DNA of 64,000 nt. Source: Enoplolaimus lenunculus (Eukaryota > Nematoda > Enoplea > Enoplida > Thoracostomopsidae). Position numbers and translations under genes: made by a program. A model generated the notes under the pieces. That model worked only from the letters and a program-made list of their open reading frames with translations, was not told where the DNA came from and did no database searches. This document shows, piece by piece, positions 13,001 to 25,000 of this stretch; positions within the stretch are counted from its first letter, which is position 1; each line of letters starts with the position of its first letter. The stretch is from the NCBI GenBank assembly GCA_030248215.1, contig JASANG010002074.1, forward strand, positions 88,664 through 152,663, given 5' to 3'.

Positions 13001-16000
13001 AGCAAGCAATCTGAAACGTTGTAATTTTATATACCTAATCAGTAAAATGTAGGTAATTAAAGTAAAATTACATTTAAGTTAAGCACTAAATTAGCCATTA
13101 TTTACACGAGAGCTATTGTATGTAAGTATGATCTTACAGCAGTCAGCTCAAGATGTTAAGCAAAGGATATTGCGCAAAGCAATGTGTAAAGTTGGAAGGT
13201 GAATTGTAGGTTGCTTATGTTACTCCAGGCCAGTGCCCAGCTCACCTTGCTAGGGGGGCTAAAAAATTTTTTCACGAGGGGAATTCAAGAATTTTCAATG
13301 AGTTACGAGCAAGGTTAAAAATTTTCTAGGTGGGCAATATTTTTCCAGGGGGGCTGAGCTCCTCTTCCCCTCCTGGCTACCGGCTTGCCATCAGTATGAC
13401 GATGCCCAGTTTCTAAATGTGTTTATTTCACAAGCATAACATAAACTCAGGAACAATTATTGTCTTGTAAAGCTTAAAACTTCAGGCCAATGTAAAGAAC
13501 AGGGGCGGAAGAGTATTATAAGCATATTCCTAAGCCTAAGCCTTAGGGTACGAATGAGCATATACGTAAGCCTAATCCTAAGCCTAAGCCAAGCAAAACA
13601 TAGTCTAAACGTTAAGCTTACTCTTTTCTAGTAACACAGAAAAACGTTCCGCCCCTGATCTTTACATTTGTCAAACTTTAAAACAAATTTGCGCAATAGT
13701 TAGTTTTCTTGAACATTCAACTAATTCACAAGACATTGCGGGTGGACCATTGATACGATATTTTGACTTTAGTTGAACAACGCGATGTCCGCTACATTGC
13801 AAATTTTTATAACCTTTATATATTAAGTGAACTGTTTTTAAACTAGAAAAAATTGCCCAGTACTTGAGCAACATGGGATGTTTTGTATTCGTATTAAAAG
13901 TATAGCAACCAGACCAGCACATTCGTTAGCTGTTACGTGGAAAAACATCAAGAAACAATGGCGTCCGAAATCATGTTAACTATTAATTATTTTGAAATTG
14001 GGCGAAACCAACCGCTGGGGTGACACCAACCGGCCCGTGAAACCAAACGTCGGTGAAACACCAACCGTTGAGGTTAAACCAACCGTTCGGATGAAACTAA
14101 GCATTGGGGTGAAAACAACCGTTTGGGCGAAACCAACCGTGGTCAAACCACCCGTTGGAGTGAAACCAACAGTTAAGATGAAATCAACCACTGGGGTGAA
14201 GCCAATCACTGGGGTCAAACCAGCCGTTGTGGTCCGACCAACCGTTGGGATTAAACTAACCATCGGGGTGAAACCAACCGCTAGGGTAAACCCAAGGGTC
14301 GGGGTGAAATCAACCGTTGGGGTGAAACCAACCGTAGGGTTGAAGCCAACCGTTGGGGTGAAATGAACTGCTGGTGCTGAAATCAACCACTGGGGTGAAA
14401 CCAACCATTGGGGTGACACCAACAGCTGGGGTCAAAGCAGCCACTGTGGTGAAAACAATCTTTCTGTACGCACAGAGTTATGACCGTGAAATTACATAGC
14501 TAACGGGTGAAAAGTGCTGAACCAAAATGAACAATTTCGTGCACTTTCTGTATTGAGTTTTTGACCATAACTATGAAAGACCACACTTGTTTGGCAAATC
14601 ATTTGGTACAAACACTTCCGGCGTACGATGTTACCAGCGTACAAAATTTAAACTAAAGAGGTCTGATATTACTCGAGTACCAACATGCAAACAAAACTGA
14701 AAATCCGCACTTGAGATGCGCGAACCATATATATAAACGCTATCGTGTACTGTGGCAAACCCCACTTGTTTGACAAATCCTTTGGTACAGATATTTCCTA
14801 CGTACCAGGCTAACAGTGTACAAAATATTAACTAAAGAGGTTGAGACGTAAATACAATTGAAGACAAACCGCTGAGGACTGTTAGGCTGAAGAACATTCC
14901 AAATTGCCAACACTGATGAACAGTTAATCGGTTCTGATTCATCCTAAACAAGACAAAAGCATCAATCAGAACTAAATTATTATCATTTCAAACGTGTGTT
15001 TATGCCCACTGACGTGATTAAGGTACCGGTGTTGCCGAAGGAATCCAATACACACATACTGACCAATGCCTGGGTTTCCGAAACCTCACTTAAGTACGAA
15101 TTAGTACTTAAGTACGGGCTAAGTAATTGCTTAACTATTTTGCCGTTTTTAAAAGCGTACTTAAGTAAATATTTAAGTTGCTGACTCAATTTGGTATACT
15201 ACAAATTAACCGCTCAGGCGTACTAACCTTCGTCTAATTGAAATTGTACACAAATGATGACTAATTAATATAAAGCAAAACTATTAGTTCCTTGTTATGG
15301 TAATGGCCGAAAATTGGTGTTTCTTTGGTTGTGCTCCAATATTTAAGTAAACACTTGAGTCGGCGACTTCAGTAACTGTTTAAGCATAACAAGTAAATAC
15401 TTAAGTAAGATTTCTGAAAACCAGTCATTATTCGGCAATTTTTATTCAGATCCAATTAAGCAATGAAAACACGCTCGCTTCGATCGCCAGATTTGAACAC
15501 TATTCTACTTTTCCGCAATTTCTTAAATGGCTTTAGACACTACACAGGCCTTACAATAATCGCCGGGTTGCTAAATGTCAACAAATTTTCTCGCTCGCTA
15601 TACTCGCTGACTTACAATTTTATTTAACATAATATAATGCGTCGTTTACTATAACTCGTGTACGCGGTGACAAAATACGGTTGCTGAACGAAATTTTGCG
15701 CACTGAACATTAATTACTATTTTTCAAGAAAAATCTATTATCGGTCACTGTAGATTTCGAATTACAAAGATACCAGTTACTAAAATTGGAAAATACTCCA
15801 TTTACGACTATTTTAGATTTTTCAGTAGTTGTGGTTTGAATATTTAAATTTAAAAATAAATTAAATTCAACCAGCCCTATTTGCTGTTTTTGAAATTGTA
15901 AAAGTTGTCGTCTATACCTTGTGCATTTCTCCACGCCGCGCACACGAGTTATAGGAAAAGACGCATAAAATTGTAATGAAACGAAAAAGTTAACGGTAAA

Positions 16001-19000
16001 AAGATAATTTTTGAGTGAGGTTTGCACAGTATGCTGTTTCCCGTGGTTGGAGCATATGAAGATTGTAAAAGGTTTCACTTAAAATAACAGCTGTTTAGCT
16101 ATTTTAAGAGAAAATGTCAAAAAAATTCGATCTCCGCGCGTGTACTTTCATTCATTTTAAAAATGGCTTCACTTTCTAGATGCATCATTTTGCAACTTTA
16201 GTTTGAAGCTGATTTTGGAAGGGTGTTCCGACAGCTATCAAACACGAGCGTGACCTCGAACAACCTTAGATCAAACATCCATTAATTCTGTATCCACTTT
16301 ATCACTGGGCCACAACCAGGAATTTGAAAGACCCCCTGTCTGCTCCGGCGATGGTCAGAGAACGCAATTCGAAGCCAATCCCCCCTTAGCAAAATTTTGG
16401 ACCCCAACAGCAACTTTTAACCTCGCTTGCAAATCTTTGAAAACCCTTGTGCTTGTATGTTCCTCCTAAAAAATTTTAGTAACATAGCAAAGTGAGCTTG
16501 CTAACGGCCTGTGACAAGGAACGCTACTTACGCTCACATCGCACGAAGTTAGCACCATAAGCGGTTGATGTTCGCTGAAGGCAATTGATTTGAGCTGTAT
16601 TCCTATTAACAAACAATTTAATTGGTCAAATGTCTAAAACGACCCTTTTCAATAAAATATACGTCCGCCTTAAGAATCGTGCATAGCTATTGCTACCCGA
16701 TGATAACGCTTGGCAACTTTCAGGCTAAAATATTTAATCAAATCGCTGGAAAACTTCACACACATTTTGAACTTTTAATAGCATCTTTTAATGGAAATGC
16801 GGGAACTCCCTCCCGTAAAAAAGTGTCAAGAAATAATTTTTTATGTCATTTAATACAGCGCAACAAAAATTGGCACTATCGCACAATGACTAAAATCAAC
16901 TATATCTATATATTAAAGCTGGAACGTCCCACATACGTAATTTGTGCAGCGTTCCAGCTGTTGTACTGATTGGACACAGCATATATATATGCAAATTTGA
17001 ACGCAGTTTTAAGAAGTTTGTGGCGAATATTTTAACGTTGCCAATTTGCAACCACGTTGACTAGTAACTATAGTAAAATTTACAACTTTCGCTTTTCATA
17101 TTAAATATTCTGAAGCGGGAATCCTTTGATAATTCTATTTCAGCGTTTCAGAATACGTCACTGCGCAGCAGATGTGTGCCTACGATGACTCCGAAACTTA
17201 TTTATTGTAGATACCGTGCTCTGCTTATATGAGTAGAATGTATCTCGCTTAAGCTTGGCTACTGAATGCAAACGGGTTATACGGTGAGCGCTTGTACAAA
17301 CATCACGGCAACATTTAGGGTGGCGCAAACATTTTGTCTATGTTAATACCGTCCAGCGCTGTCCGTACCGTACTGCGACCACATGTAAATTGCTGCATGA
17401 CACTGGATAACAAAATATTTCAACTTACGGCCGGGCCCGTAGCCAAGGTGGGGGGCCAAGGGGGCTCAGCGCCCCTAAAAATCCCCCCTGGAAAATTTTC
17501 AACCTTGCTTGCAAGTCAACGAAAATCCTTGTATGCCCTTCCTGAAAAGATTTTAGTCCCCCCCAGCAATGTGAGCTGGCTACGGGCCTGCTTACGGCGC
17601 CGTCCGACGCCAGACGGCGTCGCAAGACAAGTATAGCGAATCATAACTCATGCGACTATAAGGAGAAAAACATCGGAAATTACTTTTTCCACTGATTAAC
17701 GATTGATGGTCGAGTTTCGCAACAATCACAGGTTGTCCATTTCTCGACTTTGAATACTGCGATCGCATTGCGACAGTTGCTTGATCCGATGAAAACGTAT
17801 CGAGCAAATCACAAATGAGCTGCAAAATCATCACAGAGAGACTGATTTGCTGTGGTCGATTTACGATTTTCTAATAGTGTAAATGGACGGAGGTACGGAA
17901 TCTGGACCCGTCAAGGAATTTAACAAAAAGCAGCCTATGCTATAGATTTCGACGAGCTGAGTTCAATGATACCACATTTATGGTTGCATGTCCAACGTTT
18001 CAAAAGTTATGAGCCTCGAAATTATATATAGTGAAAACACGCACAGATTGTAAGAGGAAGTATTTATTACGGCGGGTCCATATTCCGTACCTCCGCCGGG
18101 GAAATGTACGTTTTGTGTTCCGAAATTCAAGTTTTAAAGTGCGTTTTGCAACAAATTTTGGGTTTTTTCACGTTTGACCAATTACGCCGAAAGTGGTAAA
18201 TTTTTTTAATTACTTGACATGTTCTTTTCCGCCTATTTGGCCAGAGTACACCGCTGGACACAAATTACATACACTGCAAAAGATGGTGAGTAAAATTGAC
18301 TTTTCGAAATAGGCTTTTCGGGGCTACACAAACTGAGTCAAATTCGACTCCGCGTTAGTCAAACGTGCGACTCAGTGAGTCGAATTTTGACTCAATTTGT
18401 GTGGTCCCAAAAAGGCTATTTCGGAGAGAGTCAATTTGAACGACCATTTTTTGCCGTGTATCTTTTCGAATTAAAAAAACTTCGAATAATGCAACCGGTA
18501 TGAACAAAAATTATGTCTTAACGTTATTAAGGAGTGGCGGCATACTTGTTTCGGTTTAAGCTAAAAATCAATTTTTGTCTGTTTCATATAGCCATATTCT
18601 TATTAGAGTGTAAATAACATAGTTTTTGCAGAATTTAGAAATTCTAGGAGAAAATTTACATATTCTTCAAATGTATGGTTTTTTGAAAACATGACATTTT
18701 CTGAAACCTTACTTCTAACATATTTTTAAAAATCTTGTTTGCAACATTAAATGATGTTTCATTATGCAAAAAGTCTACTATTTTTAGTCAAACAAATTTA
18801 TCTTTGCGTTGGCATTTTTAAAATTAAGTAAAGCCTCGAATATTATGGAGTATTTCACATAAATAACGATATTATCCGGACCATCCTGTACTGTTTGTGC
18901 TTTGTTTACCTGTCTGGTAAATGTCATGTTTTTCGAAGATGCGTATCCCGTCTGTCTGCCTCTTTTAGGGGCTGCTTGTTATAATGTTGTGCAAAATAGC

Positions 19001-22000
19001 CAACCTTGCTGTAAGCGACCAAAAAGGTAGAAAGCAATGGCTAACATGCCGCCCCCGTGGTTTAGGTGGGTCCGTGGAGCGTAGACAGCACTTGAAAAAC
19101 ATTGGCCCTCTGAAAAGTTTTAGTCCCACTAATGTGAAAATCCTGCACGCCACTAATGCAGTTGTTTTGGAAATGACTAACACGTTTAGCCGACTGCGGG
19201 CGTGTAATGCGGGATTCACGTTACCAATTGTGCGCTTGGCAGTTCCAGATTGCATTTTAAAACGGCTTAGTGCCCTGAGTTTTATTTTACAAGTCTGGTT
19301 TATGCTTTTTTGACACTATATCTTTCGAAAAATCTAAAAATTACACTAACTATAAATATTGTTAAAACAATCGCTAGGTACCCGTATGGGTAACAAACCG
19401 AAGACTAGTTATCCATAGCTACAAACGTAAGGTACCTATATGGGTAGTAGCTAGCTAACAACCTACTATACAGTATGTTTCTACATCCTGCTAAGGGTAG
19501 GTAAAAAAAGAGGTGCCAAGTGCACAATTGGTAACGTGAACCCCACATAACATGCTAACTTCTCCGCTGGCACCAATGAACCGATGAAATGATTGGTTGT
19601 TGTAGATGTCGTTGTTCGATCTTTCCGCTTCATTCTGATTTGTCGCTTCGTTTGTGACATCATCTTCAATGACGAGCATAAATTTTGTAAGAATGGGTTT
19701 ACAACATCACAACAATCAATTTAGAAGTAATCTAATTTAAGAAAACTAAAAACGGCTGCAATTTGAAATTTTGTTGCACGTATAAGATTTTGCCCGTTTA
19801 AGTTAACAATTTGGGCACATGTAAAGATCATGGGCGGAACGTGTATCTGTGTGACTGCAATAGAGCAAGCTTAAGCTTTAGGCTGATTTTTTTGCTTGGC
19901 TTTAGGTTTAGGCTTAGGCTTGGGAATAAACTCATTCTTACGCTTAGGCTTAGGTTTAGGCTTAGGCTTAGGAATATGCTCATTCTTACGCTTAGGCTTA
20001 GGTTTAGGCTTAGGCTTAGGAATATGCTCATTCTTACGCTTAGGCTTAGGAATATGCTCATTCTTACTCTTAGACTTAGGCTTAGGCATAAACTCATTCT
20101 TACGCTTAGGCTTGGGCTTAGGCATAAACTCATTCTTACGCTTAGGCTTAGGCTTAGGCATAAACTCTTTCTTACGCTTAGGCTTAGGCTTAGGAATATA
20201 CGTATAATACTGTTCCGCCCCTGTTATTTACATTGGCCAAATTTTGGAATACAAAATCTTTGATTTCATAGTACGAAAGTGTTCAAATTTTCAAGACAAC
20301 TACTGATACATGCTACACCCATTTTGGATTACTGACAACAAAACTGTAACGTTGCGATATATTACAACTCGATTCGTATGTATTTTCGCCCATAATTATT
20401 AAAATTCTTTGATTTTAGCATAACTGAGGCTTATGGTTAAGCATGGGCAGATGTTTGGGCTTAGACTTAGGCTTGAGTTTGCTGGGAATGTACAAGAACC
20501 CACAAATCAATGGGATCAGAATATTACAAACCTCCGCAATATAATCTTCCAACCGGAGGATGTTGACTCCATTTCGTACAGATTTCGATGTCTTCGAGTT
20601 GAATTTCACGGTCAACATTATCATCGCACGTTTGTGTGAAAACCTTAAATCAAACACAACAAAAGTGTAGGCCAGTGTTACTTTTAGGGCCGTAACAGTA
20701 GATTAAGCGTATTTCTAATCCTAAGCCTAAGCCTAAGCGTTGCAAACGCTTATCCCTAAGCCTAAGACTAAAGAGTAAGAATGAGCTTATTCCTAAGTCT
20801 AAGCCTAAGCCTAAGTGTAAGCCTATGCAAAAAATGTAGCAGAGGCAGAGAATTTAAGCCAACTTTTTTTACAGACCCACCAGAAACCGGGACGGCCCTA
20901 AAAGTAACATGGGCAGAAGTGTCGATCGAAAACTGCTTTATTTCTCTACTACAAGGGGGCTTTCTAGGTACACTTAGCAATATTGTAGGTATACCTACAT
21001 CACCAACATTGATATCGTCAGAAAATAGCATCGTTCAGACTAATAAATCTGGTCGTATAACATTGTCTCACATGTCATCTAAGCTTAAGCCTAAGCCTAA
21101 GCCTATGCAAAAAATGTAATCTAGAATCTAAATTTACTGTTGTATGGACACACCAGAAACCTGGACGCCCTTTAAAGTAACATGGAACCAAATTCAGAGT
21201 ATGAAATATGTCATCTAAGCATAAGCCTAAAATAATAACTTTCCAAACCTGTTTCCGATTTGATTTCCCAAACGTTTGCATGTACATTTCGTAGTCTTGA
21301 GCTGGTGCGAGCTCAAACGAGTCAATTCGAAACGTATCGAATTCAATTAAATTGCGCAATTCTGTGGCACGTTTTTGAATTTTGCTCCCAGCTTTCAGTT
21401 GACGCTCAGTGACTTCGGCACCGGTGAAATTAAATTTTGCTGATGCAACACGTTGGCCGTGACGACGATATTTCTAAAATATGAAACATTATGCACAAGA
21501 CTTTTGTTATGACCAGCAGCAGAGATTTTACTGTATTGACCCGAATAAGAGGGGGGTAATAAAAGGGGGTCCCCATTTTGGGTCAGAATCAATAGGAGTC
21601 CGTATTCCTAATAAGAGTCCGTAAGCGGATAGAGTTCCCAAAGTTTAATTAGAGTCCATAAATGTCAATTAACCTTAATTGTAGCGCATAAATGACTCCA
21701 GGACCTAATAATTTGAGTTCTAAACTTTAAAGCGTACTTAAATTTTGACAGTACATTCCTAAGTATAACCTTGTATTATCGCTCAAGCTATTTGACACAA
21801 GATAAATAAACGTTTAATTCAACGGATAATTGCAGTACCGGATATACATCAGTACCGAAGGGTGGCGGAGCGTGGGTTAAAAATAAATAACAGTCCGTAA
21901 CCGAATAACACGGGGGTACCTTCTGGAGAGGCCAAATAAATATCAGTCCCTCCTCTTATTCGGGTCACTACAGTAATAGGCTCATGATTCATAGGGCATT

Positions 22001-25000
22001 GTCCACGCCTGGAACGCAGCAGTTAATCCAAAATCGACAGGGCCACATATGCTGGGAGTGGAACAAACATCGCAAGCGAAGCGATCGAGTGTATAATTTG
22101 CTTACCAGTTTACCATAAAACTTTCATTTCTATGTTCTGCAAAATTTTCAGACCTCAAAATTAAAGGGGCGTCACCAACTGCCACCTCCCCCCGGCTCCT
22201 ACACCACTGGTGATGGCAATAGCTAGCCTTCAGTGTCGAAAACATATCCGATTTTAAAAAATCTGAAATGTAAAAGTTTCAAAATCATAAAAATGTACTA
22301 CCTTGTTTGTCGGCATTTCACATTTTCCGCTCGCTTCCTTTTCAGATGCTATTTCAGGCAACGCCTGAAAGTGTAAATATCATTGAATAATGCGGGATTG
22401 GCGGTTATAATCGAGGCAGGCGGGTCACCACGGTTTGTTCCATGTGGATTCGACCTCAACGTTAAAATTTGGCCTATCCTACAGGCCAAAAAAATTTGCC
22501 AGATGATGTTGTATAAATTTTGAAATGAAATCCTGGCTACGCCTTTGTATCCATAAGCATGAAGCATCACTTTTTTTATACTTCAACAATTTTGTTCCAA
22601 AATAAAAATAAACGAACCGTTTTAAGATATACTTCCTACTGTTTTTAAACAAGCTAAATACTTTTGAGCTGGTATCTTCTTGGATTGCGTTGTCCGCAAT
22701 AGTCGGCGTTTGCAATACGTCTTCTTCCTCGTCAGATTCGAAATCATCTTCGTAATCCTAAAATAAACATACCAACTATTAATTAAGTATTTCAGCGGCG
22801 TGCCGAGAAAATTGAAATTGGAATGTCCGTTTGCCTACTCCTTTGTGCTCAAATATCGTTACGTTTCTCAAGTTTTTAGTTAGAGTAAAAATAACAGGCG
22901 TGCCTGTGTACGCACTAATGAGTGTATTGAACGATAGAAAAGTTGAAAACTCGCCCCAAATGTTCTTTGAAATATACTGTTAACAGGGTAGCAGCTTATA
23001 TTCTTGTACAATCAAAGCGGACTGAAATACTTTATTGTCGGTAGTACTTACACATCCATGACACTGAATGAGTTTTCCCTCAAAGGTCCGATATCGAACC
23101 ACGCTTATTTAGACCTCAAGTCATCTCTAGCCTAATTTCTGCAACTTCTAGTACATTTGTAGTATTGATTAACGTTGACAGCAGAAACGAATGTCTCCAC
23201 AAAGCCTAACTATATGTTGCATTGCACTTTCAATGACATATTTCATACTTTGAATTTGGGCTCATGTTACTTTAAGGGACGTCAAGGTTTCCGGTGGGTC
23301 CATAAAAGAGTAAGCCTAAGCCTAAGCCTAAGCCTAAGCCTAGATTACATTTTTTGCTTAGACTTAGGCTTATGCTTAGATGACATATTTCATACTCTGA
23401 ATTTGGGTCCATGTTACTTTAAGGTGCGTCCAGGTTTCCGGTGGGTCCATAAAAGAGTAAGCCTAAGCCTAAGCCTAAGCCTAGATTACATTTTTTGCTT
23501 AGACTTAGGCTTATGCTTAGATGACATATTTCATACTCTGAATTTGGGTCCATGTTACTTTAAGGGACGTCCAGGTTTCCGGTGGGTCCATAAAAGAGTA
23601 AGCCTAAGCCTAAGCCTAAGCCTAGATTACATTTTTTGCTTAGACTTAGGCTTATGCTTAGATGACATATTTCATACTCTGAATTTGGGTCCATGTTACT
23701 TTAAGAGACGTCCAGGTTTCCGGTGGGTCCATAAAAGAGTAAGCCTAAGCCTAAGCCTAAGCCTAAATTACATTTTTTGCTTAGACTTAGGCTTATGCCT
23801 AGATGACATATTTCATACTCTGAATTTGGGTCCATGTTACTTTAAGGTGCGTCCAGGTTTCTGGTGTGTCCATATAAGAGTAAATTTAGATTCTACATTA
23901 CATTTTTTGCTTACGCTTAGGTTTAGGCTTAAGCTTAGATGACATATTTCATACTTTAAATTTGTATTCTCCTCTGTAACACGGGTCAAATTCACAAACA
24001 GATGTTTCAATATTAAAAAAACAAACTTGTCTGACCTCGAAATCATCTTCGTAATCATAGCCTTCATCTAAATATTCATTTGCTTCGGTTGTTCGTTTTG
24101 ACGGCTTTTCCGCTTGTGAAATGACATCTTTAGAAGTTATACTCTCGCCAGCCAGAAGACGTTGATTTTTCTGAAACAATAAATTAAACAAATAAAATTT
24201 AATGACAAAATTTAATGACAAACAAATGTTAAACAATCGTTATAGTGAGTGAAAATAGTACTGCATCATTAGTTGTAGTCAGGATTTCAGTTCGAGAGAA
24301 TAGAAGCTGATGTTAAAAATCTTTCACCTCTGTTACCCGAAACGTTGCACAGAAGCATGTATTAAAAATGGGTTTTCAATGGGTTTCCAAGGTGCAGAAA
24401 AACACATATCTTCTATCTCTCCCATTGTATACACCCCTGCACCTATAGTGTCGTTGTTGTAAGCTTAGAAAATAAACGCAAATTTGACAAATATCTGCAG
24501 AATGCATATGGAAAAGCGCAGCGCAATAGTAAGCAGTTTGAGACTTGACAGTGTATTATACGGCTTTTATACACTTCCTCACACAGGTTTCAAAACGTTA
24601 AGATTTTGGCACGACTTACGCTTAGGTTTAACCACATTCACACGTGCAAATTTTTCGACCGAGAACTTGTAGCTACAATTTGCAAGTCATTGTTTTGCAT
24701 CTCAAAACTTGAAGCATAACAAATGCCATGCAATTTTACTGTAAGAAATGCTGCCACCTGATAAATCTTCGTAAAAATTCAATTCTTGACCGCTGAATTT
24801 TATTGTCAAAAATTTTGCTATCAAAAACCATGTTTGCGATCGTCTATGCTGGCTGTACCAACCGCGCTGGCTGCCTACTACGGCCGGGCCGATACCGGGC
24901 CGCAACGTCCAACTCTGGCAAAACTACTACATACCATTTCATCATGCCGGTCCACGGATATTCGCTCGAGATTTCGTTGCAATCTGCAATCATTTCAAGC

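Noticed and set aside
13976-14422. 148- and 124-codon open frames on opposite strands
   Set aside because: Degenerate 18-bp satellite, same explanation as the large array.
16650-16720. Alternative DYNC2I1 exon reading RYHRVAIAMHD
   Set aside because: No donor follows it; the exon at 16602-16532 fits phase and homology better.
19811-20263. 150-codon leucine/arginine-rich open frame and its overlaps
   Set aside because: Translation of TTAGGC repeats within an M1 element.
23175-23942. 255-codon open frame
   Set aside because: Produced by five tandem copies of an M2 MITE unit; translation of hexamer runs gives SLSLSL.
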